From: Acidobacteriota bacterium | Lineage (GTDB): Bacteria > Acidobacteriota > Terriglobia > Terriglobales > Acidobacteriaceae | Assembly: GCA_021781255.1 (NCBI GenBank) | Contig: JAJXXG010000949.1 | Span: 1 to 5,807, forward strand | Length of the DNA: 5,807 bases | Direction of reading: 5' to 3' | Shown here: piece by piece, positions 1 to 4,976 of the stretch | Numbering within the stretch: position 1 is the first letter of the stretch | How the letters are laid out: each line of letters begins with the position of its first letter | Translations under genes and position numbers: made by a program | Notes under the pieces: model-generated | Told to the model about the DNA's origin: nothing | Database searches by the model: none | The model's input: only the letters and a program-made list of their open reading frames with translations

Positions 1-92
1 CCTTCAAAACATGAGTGCCTGACTGCAATACCGCCTCGGTCAAATGAATTCGTGCCTCTATGTCGGACCACTGAATGTCTCCGGCTGGTCAT
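1..92 (-). other. Left margin: possible start of a following gene, frame unresolved
   Basis: Two minus-strand frames stay open from the end of the carboxylase gene to the window edge. One begins with an ATG that overlaps the carboxylase stop as ATGA (ATG at 92-90, about 30 codons, beginning MTSRRHSVV). It is Arg-rich, has rare AGA/CGA codons and looks little like a protein. The other is in frame with the carboxylase after its TGA and reads GDIQWSDIEARIHLTEAVLQ, which looks more like real coding sequence. Its only obvious start is TTG at 43-41, preceded by AGAGG (59-55) at an 11-nt spacing. Too little is present to name a product. The carboxylase ends naturally, so this is not a broken tail of it. 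A downstream operon partner is plausible but undecided. Confidence 0.25.
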
Positions 93-1822
93 GTCTGCAA
101 CACACCTGGATTGAAGCGCGGGACCTCAGGATTCAAAGTGCAGGCTTCTAAAGCCTTGATCAAGACATCGCGAGTTTTTGACGGATCGAGGATCGCATCA
201 ATCCACAGCCGTGCGGCTCCATAGCGAGGGTCGGCTTGCGCGTCGTAGGTCGCACGGATTTCGCTTCGGAGCGCCTCTTTTTCCGCGGCGGTTGGCGCTT
301 TGCCGCCGCGTTCCATCTGCTTTGCTCTCACTTCTGCCAGAGTATTCGCCGCGGAAGCTCCGCTCATGACGGCATAGCGCGCTGTAGGCCATGCAAAGAT
401 GAAGCGCGGGTCATAAGCTTTACCGCACATCGCATAGTGGCCCGCACCAAAGCTGCCGCCCACGATGACAGTGATCTTGGGCACAACGCTGGTGCTGACC
501 GCCGAAACCATCTTGGCGCCCGCTCGAATAATTCCAGACCATTCGGCATCCTTGCCAACCATGAACCCGTTTACATCGTGCAGGAAGACCAGGGGAACGA
601 GTTGTTGATTGCAGTCCATGATGAACCGCGCGGCCTTCTGTGCGCCCTCGGTGTAAATCACGCCGCCGACTTCGATACGTTTGGCGCCAGCCGAGGGGCC
701 CATGGCCACGGTCTGCATCTGGTTGGTTTTCTGGTTGGCAACGATGCCGACTGCATGACCACCAATGCGGGCGTAGCCGCAGAGCACGGTGCGCCCAAAG
801 TCTTCTTTGTATTCATCAAACTCGCTGCGGTCCACCAAGCGCGCGATGATCTCCCGCATTTCATACGTATTCGTCGCACCGGGTTCAGGATCCACCAAGC
901 TGTAAAGATCCTCGGAAGGGTATTGCGGCGCATCTTTCGCGGGATCGTACGAAATGAAAGAGAAGGGAGCGGGCCTGCTTGCCATTCCGTGACGGGCGCC
1001 CATTTTGTCCACCAGGGAGCGCATGCGTGCGATGCAATGTGCGTCATCCGGTTCTTTGAAGTCAACGGTTCCTGAGACTTCAGCATGCATCGTTGCGCCG
1101 CCGAGTTCCTCGGGTTCCGTCCGTTGCCCGATCGCCGCCTGTACAAGTGATGGACCGGCAAGGAAGAGTCCCGAACCCTCTGTCATCAGCACAGTGTCCG
1201 TCATGACGGGCAGATAAGCCCCACCGGCGACGCACATACCCATAATGGCCGTGATCTGTGGTATTCCAAGCGAGCTCATGACGGCGTTGTTGCGAAAAAC
1301 ACGGCCAAAATCATCCGAGTCCGGAAAGACGTCCTCCTGCAGGGGCAAGAAGACGCCCGCAGAGTCGACCAGATAGAGAGTGGGAATCCGGTTGTCGAGT
1401 GCAATGGTCTGCGCACGCAATACCTTTTTGGCGGTCATGGGAAAGAAAGCACCGGCCTTAACGGTCGCGTCATTGGCGATAATCATGCATAACCGTCCGC
1501 ACACACGGCCTAGCCCGGTGATGACGCCCGCGCCAGGCGCGCCGCCATATTCGCTATACATGCCATGAGCAGCCCATAGGCCCAGTTCAAGGAATTCGCA
1601 GTCTCTGTCGAGCAGGATCTTCAGCCGTTCGCGCACTGTCAGCCGCCCCTTGGCATGTTGCGCTTCTGCCGCATTGGTTCCACCACCGCGCCGGATCGAC
1701 TCCTCTTCCTCGCGCAATTGCTGCTGGAGAGCGAGAAGGGAACTGCGGTTGGCCGTGGCGCGCGGGGAGTTCAGGTCGAGTTTTGAAATCAGCACGTTTT
1801 CTGGTCCTAAGTCCTCTGCCAT
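89..1822 (-). CDS. Acyl-CoA carboxylase, carboxyltransferase (beta) subunit, methylcrotonyl-CoA-carboxylase-like
   Basis: This 577-residue protein has the two crotonase-fold halves of a biotin-dependent carboxyltransferase, which moves CO2 from carboxybiotin to an acyl-CoA in the cytoplasm. The N half carries the MCC-type start (SKLDLNSP, 13-20), AAHGMY (84-89), ANDATVKAG (116-124), YLVDSAGVFLP (150-160), the FPDSDDFGR loop (166-174) and the oxyanion-hole stretch MCVAGGAYLP (196-205). The C half has GFMVGK (419-424), SFGAGHYAMCGKAYDPR (457-473) and the ARLW tail motif (537-540). These signatures separate MCC and relatives from PccB and AccD. It is longer than a usual MCC beta chain (about 535) because of a short N-terminal extension and an insertion at about 363-390. 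No biotin carboxylase or BCCP gene is visible here, so the substrate (3-methylcrotonyl-CoA or another branched acyl-CoA) is open. The start is ATG with GGGAG 5 nt upstream. It is transcribed divergently from the citramalate-synthase-like gene. Confidence 0.95.
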   Translation of the reverse strand: MAEDLGPENVLISKLDLNSPRATANRSSLLALQQQLREEEESIRRGGGTNAAEAQHAKGRLTVRERLKILLDRDCEFLELGLWAAHGMYSEYGGAPGAGVITGLGRVCGRLCMIIANDATVKAGAFFPMTAKKVLRAQTIALDNRIPTLYLVDSAGVFLPLQEDVFPDSDDFGRVFRNNAVMSSLGIPQITAIMGMCVAGGAYLPVMTDTVLMTEGSGLFLAGPSLVQAAIGQRTEPEELGGATMHAEVSGTVDFKEPDDAHCIARMRSLVDKMGARHGMASRPAPFSFISYDPAKDAPQYPSEDLYSLVDPEPGATNTYEMREIIARLVDRSEFDEYKEDFGRTVLCGYARIGGHAVGIVANQKTNQMQTVAMGPSAGAKRIEVGGVIYTEGAQKAARFIMDCNQQLVPLVFLHDVNGFMVGKDAEWSGIIRAGAKMVSAVSTSVVPKITVIVGGSFGAGHYAMCGKAYDPRFIFAWPTARYAVMSGASAANTLAEVRAKQMERGGKAPTAAEKEALRSEIRATYDAQADPRYGAARLWIDAILDPSKTRDVLIKALEACTLNPEVPRFNPGVLQT

Positions 1823-1827
1823 CCCAT

Positions 1828-1832
1828 CTCCC
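1828..1832 (-). promoter_or_regulatory. Ribosome binding site of the carboxyltransferase gene
   Basis: Read on the minus strand, GGGAG lies 5 nt before the ATG at 1822-1820. It supports this start over the out-of-frame ATG that overlaps it at 1827-1825. Confidence 0.6.
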
Positions 1833-1846
1833 GGTCAAACTCGGCG

Positions 1847-1877
1847 AATATACCACCTTTGACGGTATCAGCGTCCA
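1847..1877 (-). promoter_or_regulatory. Candidate sigma70-type promoter for the carboxyltransferase gene
   Basis: On the minus strand, TATATT (1852-1847) differs from the -10 consensus at one base and is preceded by TGG, giving an extended -10 (TGnTATATT). A weak -35 candidate, TGGACG (1877-1872, four of six matches), lies 19 nt upstream, which is longer than ideal but tolerable with an extended -10. Transcription would start near 1840, giving a leader of under 20 nt that still contains the ribosome binding site. This is inferred from motif match only. Confidence 0.4.
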
Positions 1878-1977
1878 TTGGGTGCTAGGATGCGCTGCGC
1901 GGGCATTGATAGTGCGAAAAGCTTCCGCAAATTGTGGCGCGGGGCTTGGCTGGTCGCCTTGGGCCACGCGATGCATC

Positions 1978-2007
1978 GTTTACGAGCGCCTCTCCAGGCG
2001 TGTAAAC
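1978..2007. promoter_or_regulatory. Strong imperfect inverted repeat (operator or RNA hairpin)
   Basis: GTTTAC (1978-1983) is perfectly complementary to GTAAAC (2002-2007). Inside these arms, CGCCT (1987-1991) pairs with AGGCG (1996-2000) around a CTCC loop, and G1986 can form a wobble pair with T2001. The result is a stem of about 12 pairs with a 2-nt bulge (1984-1985). No T-run follows on either strand, so it is not a classical terminator. It lies between divergent genes, so it could be an operator for a dimeric regulator or, if transcribed, a structured leader element. Confidence 0.5.
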
Positions 2008-2049
2008 CTCGCAAATACCCTTTGCAGCCGCCAAAAGCTGGAAAGACGA

Positions 2050-2055
2050 TATGAT
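2050..2055 (+). promoter_or_regulatory. -10-like element upstream of the leader ORF and citramalate-synthase-like gene
   Basis: TATGAT matches five of six bases of the sigma70 -10 consensus. No convincing -35 lies at 16-18 nt; the nearest TTG-containing hexamer (TTGCAG, 2022-2027) is about 22 nt away. An activator-dependent promoter is one possibility. A start near 2062 would leave a leader of about 65 nt carrying the small ORF, but would place the transcript end very close to that ORF's Shine-Dalgarno sequence. An upstream start is equally possible. Confidence 0.25.
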
Positions 2056-2072
2056 GGAAGGATAGAGACCCA

Positions 2073-2138
2073 ATGAAGCGTTCCTTCGTTGTAATTTGGC
2101 TGTTGCGCCCGGGAGTTGTAGAAGTTGATGCAAGATAG
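2073..2138 (+). CDS. Candidate leader peptide, 21 residues, rich in Val/Ile/Leu
   Basis: An ATG at 2073 opens a 21-codon ORF beginning MKRSFVVIWLLRP and ending at TAG 2136-2138, out of frame with the next gene and ending 8 nt past that gene's ATG. Eight of its 21 codons are branched-chain (five Val, one Ile, two Leu), with a run VVIWLL. An AAGGA sequence (2058-2062) lies 10 nt upstream and AGAG (2064-2067) lies 5 nt upstream, both compatible with ribosome binding. Known leader peptides of ilv/leu operons have this composition and position, and the overlap with the downstream start would suit translational coupling. No antiterminator/terminator pair with a T-run is visible, so a classical attenuator is not shown. 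It may also be a chance ORF. Confidence 0.35.
   Translation: MKRSFVVIWLLRPGVVEVDAR
2111..2115 (+). promoter_or_regulatory. Ribosome binding site of the citramalate-synthase-like gene
   Basis: GGGAG lies 9 nt before a TTG (2125) and 12 nt before the adjoining ATG (2128). An in-frame TAG at 2119-2121 excludes any earlier start, so the two candidates differ by one residue. The site lies inside the candidate leader ORF, so ribosomes translating the leader would pass over it. Confidence 0.5.
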
Positions 2139-3762
2139 TACGAGGAAGATTGAGCTTTTCGATACAAGCCTTCGCGATGGCTTGCAGCAGCCTAATCTGC
2201 AGATTTCCGTACCGAACGCTGTGGGACTTCTGCAGCGCATGGCAGCATTCGGGATTCACTATGCGGAGATTGGCTTTGCGGGCGCGAATCAGTTTGTTGC
2301 TGATCTGACGCACGCGCTCTCATCCGCAGATACGGGCACAATGAAGCTGGCGCTTTTTGGGCGCTCGCGCGGGCGCGGCACCAGGGTTCAGGACTGGCCA
2401 GACGTGCAATTCATCGTGCGCCATAAGGAGCGTGTTTCGGTCGCTGTTGTCGTGGTGAAGTCTCGCCTTTTGGATGTGGCGAAGTCATTGGAGACGACAC
2501 CGGAAGAAAACCTTCTCATGGCTTATGAAACGATTGACTTCCTCCACCAAAGCGGGTTTGAGGTGCTTGTTGATCTGGAGCATGCGTTGGACGCCAACTG
2601 CGGCCGCTGTGAGAACGGCCGGGAATGCGACGAGGATTCGAGCAGGCGCAGCCAGGAGTACTTCAGGCAGATTACTGAGCAGTGCGTGCGGCTCAATGTG
2701 AGCCGCATTGTTGTGTGTGACACCACGGGGGGAGCCAATCCGGAAGAGGTGGGCAACCTTATCCGCGGCCTGACTGGCGAATTTCCGCAGGCTCACTTTG
2801 GATTCCATGGGCATACCGACCGCGGCCTTGGAATTGCCAATTCCCGCGCGGCCATACTTGCGGGCGCAGTTCAGGTGCAGGGAACGCTGTTGGGAACAGG
2901 CGAGCGCTGCGGCAACGTGAATCTGACCACGGTAATTGGAAGCTTGCAGGTGCGCGGCGAAGCGGAGTTTGTGCCCGAAAGCGCGCTTGCAGGTCTTACA
3001 AGCCTCGCTCAATCCGCTTATGCGGATTTTGGTTTGGATGTGCCGCACGGCGCGCCCATCGTAGGTCCTGGCGCGTTTGGTACATGGGCTGGCATGCACG
3101 GCAGCAGCGAGCGCAGGAATCCTGGAGCTTATCTCTGGTGTGATCCCGTTAGAGTTGGGGCTAATCCCACCATTGGAGTGAACGGACAATCAGGCAAGAC
3201 AAATGTTGTGCTTTTGTCTGAGGCGCTGGGGATACCGCTCAATGCTGCCCAGGCGCAATCGCTGATGGATGCGAATCAGGCAATGATCGAGGGCGGCGGC
3301 TTCACTTCGAGTGAGGTCTCGTTCAAACTCGCGTGCATGCAGGCGCTACAAACATTGCCCAGCTTTTTTACCGTCAAGAGCTGGAGGGTCTTCGACGAAT
3401 CGGACGAGGCCGGACAACGTTTCGTGCAAGCCTTCATTACACTTTCCATCGGCGACTCGACTGTGACCACCACACGGGCGGAAGGGGCTGGCCCGGTGGA
3501 TGCACTGACCAAGGCGCTGCGCCGCGAACTGGAGAAGTGGTACCCGGCGCTGGCGCAGATGCGCCTCGGCACATTCAGCGTTACGGCCATCGACGTTTCG
3601 GCTCATGACTCCGCCGCGCATGTTCGAGTCACCATAAGCTTTCACGCCGATGGCCACGAGCCATGGACCACGGCCGGCGTGAGCAGCGATATGAATCAGG
3701 CCGCGTTGATCGCTATTGTGGATGGATTTCGCTACTGGTTACTGAAGAGTAACCCGCAATGA
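2128..3762 (+). CDS. Citramalate synthase / 2-isopropylmalate synthase family protein (DRE-TIM acyltransferase)
   Basis: This 544-residue protein (545 if TTG 2125 is used) fits (R)-citramalate synthase, which condenses acetyl-CoA and pyruvate as the first step of a threonine-independent isoleucine route. Counting from the ATG, the catalytic barrel opens with FDTSLRDGLQ (11-20). CDTTGG (197-202), HGHTD (227-231, the two metal-binding His) and GTGERCGNVN (256-265) follow. A linker has WAGMH (320-324) and SGKTN (355-359). The C-terminal part, from about VDALTKALR (457) to the end, is a LeuA-type regulatory domain with WTTAGVS (513-519). Overall order and length match CimA better than LeuA. Oddities are Thr for the usual Asn in HxHND, loss of the first His of the AHKxGIH-type motif, and a Cys-rich insertion (158-167). 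Substrate is therefore inferred; an isopropylmalate or homocitrate-type reaction is possible. Its stop overlaps the lipid kinase start. Confidence 0.85.
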   Translation: MQDSTRKIELFDTSLRDGLQQPNLQISVPNAVGLLQRMAAFGIHYAEIGFAGANQFVADLTHALSSADTGTMKLALFGRSRGRGTRVQDWPDVQFIVRHKERVSVAVVVVKSRLLDVAKSLETTPEENLLMAYETIDFLHQSGFEVLVDLEHALDANCGRCENGRECDEDSSRRSQEYFRQITEQCVRLNVSRIVVCDTTGGANPEEVGNLIRGLTGEFPQAHFGFHGHTDRGLGIANSRAAILAGAVQVQGTLLGTGERCGNVNLTTVIGSLQVRGEAEFVPESALAGLTSLAQSAYADFGLDVPHGAPIVGPGAFGTWAGMHGSSERRNPGAYLWCDPVRVGANPTIGVNGQSGKTNVVLLSEALGIPLNAAQAQSLMDANQAMIEGGGFTSSEVSFKLACMQALQTLPSFFTVKSWRVFDESDEAGQRFVQAFITLSIGDSTVTTTRAEGAGPVDALTKALRRELEKWYPALAQMRLGTFSVTAIDVSAHDSAAHVRVTISFHADGHEPWTTAGVSSDMNQAALIAIVDGFRYWLLKSNPQ

Positions 3763-4871
3763 CGAAAATGTGCAGTGTGCCGAGGATTGAAAGCACTTCA
3801 ATCCAGCCATCCGTCTCCGGAACGGAGTCTTCGGGACATGGTGGAGTGTTCGCTGTCGCATGGGAGGATGCATCCGAGTCTGCCAGCGGGAAAATGTCCG
3901 CTCACGGGCACTCGCGCGTCATGCGGAACGTTGCCGTGATCTACAATCCGGCATCGGGGCAACATTCCTTGAGACGCGCTTCGGATATGCAGCAGGTCTT
4001 CGCTGCTCTTGCTGATGAAGGCATACAGGTGCATGCCTTGGAGACGGACTCGCCCGGCAGTGCAGCCAGACATGCAGAGGACGCGATCCGGCTCGGTTGC
4101 GACGCGGTATTTGCTTGCGGTGGAGATGGCACGGTACATGAGGTCATGCAGTGCATGGTGGGGACGCAAATTGCTCTTGGGGTCATCCCGATGGGTACGG
4201 CCAACGCCCTCGCACAGGATCTTGGGCTGGGCAGATCGCCGTTGAAAGCTCTGCGCGCCCTCCTCGCTGCTACCCCGACGCAGGTGCCCGTGGGGCGCAT
4301 TCACTTTGTGGATAAGGCGGGCGTTCAAAACGCGCGATATTTCATCGTGGCGGCCGGCATCGGTGCTGATGCGCTGCTGATGTCCAGGCTTGACGCCGGG
4401 CTCAAGCGGCGCCTTGGTTATGCGCTGTACCTGGTAGAGGCTGCGCGGGTTTGGCTCACCAATCCCTTTCCGCTTTTCAAAGCCATCTTTGCGCTGGAGT
4501 CCGACACAACCGAGCGCGTGGAGGAGGTGTCGCAACTGCTGGCCGTGCGGGTTCGCTCCTTTGGCGGCGTGCTGGGACAGTTGGCGCCCGGGGCTACCCT
4601 GCATAACGGTACCCTGCGGTTGCTCGCCTTCAAAACGCGCAGTCGCTATCGCTACCTGCGGTTTCTCCTTGCGGTTCTCACCGGACAGCATACGTTCACC
4701 GGAGCTGTTGAGATCCTCGATGCCGCTTCTGTCACATGTCATCATCGCAATGGGTCAGACGCTCCGATTTATGTAGAAGCGGATGGCGAAGTACTCGGTA
4801 CGATTCCCGCTCGCATCGAAGTTGCTCCGCAGAAGCTTACGCTGCTGATTCCCGCAAACGCTCGGCCCTGA
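3759..4871 (+). CDS. Diacylglycerol kinase family lipid kinase (YegS/BmrU/DgkB-like)
   Basis: This 370-residue protein carries the DAGK catalytic signatures. They are the phosphate-binding VAVIYNPASG (58-67), the ATP-binding GGDGTVHEV (121-129) and VIPMGTANALAQDLG (142-156). A C-terminal beta-sandwich domain ends with the acidic ADGE motif (341-344). Such enzymes phosphorylate diacylglycerol or a related lipid at the inner membrane face using ATP; the lipid cannot be told from sequence. The usual Asp of GTxND(F/L)A is Ala here. The start chosen (ATG 3759) overlaps the upstream stop as ATGA, with GAAGAG (3744-3749) 9 nt before it. That adds a Ser-rich, unconserved-looking 54-residue extension. 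An internal ATG at 3921 would give a 316-residue protein of normal family length but has no visible ribosome binding site. No signal peptide or membrane segment is evident. It is probably co-translated with the synthase gene. Confidence 0.88.
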   Translation: MTKMCSVPRIESTSIQPSVSGTESSGHGGVFAVAWEDASESASGKMSAHGHSRVMRNVAVIYNPASGQHSLRRASDMQQVFAALADEGIQVHALETDSPGSAARHAEDAIRLGCDAVFACGGDGTVHEVMQCMVGTQIALGVIPMGTANALAQDLGLGRSPLKALRALLAATPTQVPVGRIHFVDKAGVQNARYFIVAAGIGADALLMSRLDAGLKRRLGYALYLVEAARVWLTNPFPLFKAIFALESDTTERVEEVSQLLAVRVRSFGGVLGQLAPGATLHNGTLRLLAFKTRSRYRYLRFLLAVLTGQHTFTGAVEILDAASVTCHHRNGSDAPIYVEADGEVLGTIPARIEVAPQKLTLLIPANARP

Positions 4872-4890
4872 CAGAGACCTTCCCAAAGCA

Positions 4891-4910
4891 CACGCGGTCG
4901 CGCCCGCGTG
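4891..4910 (+). terminator. GC-rich hairpin after the lipid kinase gene, possible weak terminator
   Basis: CACGCGG (4891-4897) and CCGCGTG (4904-4910) form a perfect 7-bp stem with a 6-nt loop, beginning 20 nt after the kinase stop codon. The following bases (CACTTGCCTT) contain only a broken T tract, so intrinsic termination would be weak. It may instead stabilise the 3' end of the upstream message. Confidence 0.3.
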
Positions 4911-4913
4911 CAC

Positions 4914-4943
4914 TTGCCTTCGCTGGACATCGCGTGCAATGAT
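4914..4943 (+). promoter_or_regulatory. Weak promoter candidate for the esterase gene
   Basis: TTGCCT (4914-4919) and AATGAT (4938-4943) each match the sigma70 consensus at four of six positions with an 18-nt spacer. A start near 4950 would leave the ribosome binding site at 4961 intact. The match is within chance expectation. Confidence 0.2.
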
Positions 4944-4960
4944 CGGTTCGCAGTTCTCCT

Positions 4961-4967
4961 GGTGAGG
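4961..4967 (+). promoter_or_regulatory. Ribosome binding site selecting GTG 4977
   Basis: GGTGAGG lies 9 nt before GTG 4977. An alternative in-frame GTG at 4962 lies inside this sequence and has no comparable site of its own, so 4977 is preferred. Confidence 0.5.
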
Positions 4968-4976
4968 CTTTCGCCC

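Larger units (their letters stand above)
1823..2127. other. Divergent intergenic control region
   Basis: About 300 bp separates the divergent carboxyltransferase and citramalate-synthase-like genes. It contains the carboxylase promoter candidate (1847-1877), a palindrome (1969-1978), an inverted repeat (1978-2007), a right-facing -10-like hexamer (2050-2055) and a small ORF that enters the next gene (2073-2138). Longer open frames crossing this region on either strand overlap known coding sequence, lack family features and look spurious. No tRNA, terminator or insertion-sequence end was seen. Confidence 0.6.

Noticed and set aside
831..900. Direct repeat TCCACCAAGC at 831-840 and 891-900
   Set aside because: Both copies encode a Leu-Val-Asp context in the carboxyltransferase; this is coincidental codon reuse, with no repeat array or mobile-element structure.
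236..1075. 279-codon plus-strand ORF opposite the carboxyltransferase gene
   Set aside because: It lies wholly antisense to a clear family member, its translation is rich in His/Arg/Ala with no recognisable motif, and it has no convincing ribosome binding site.
1783..2076. 97-codon plus-strand ORF spanning the carboxylase start and the intergenic region
   Set aside because: It overlaps the coding start, promoter and hairpin of well-supported features and shows no protein-like motif.
2485..3189. 234-codon minus-strand ORF inside the synthase gene
   Set aside because: It is antisense to the conserved catalytic barrel and is best explained as a shadow frame.
3798..4745. 315-codon minus-strand ORF opposite the lipid kinase gene
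   Set aside because: It is antisense to a gene with intact DAGK motifs; its composition is typical of a shadow frame in GC-rich DNA.
4905..4938. Direct repeat CGCGTGCA at 4905-4912 and 4931-4938
   Set aside because: It is only 8 bp of GC-rich sequence, one copy already explained by the hairpin arm; it is not enough for an operator claim.
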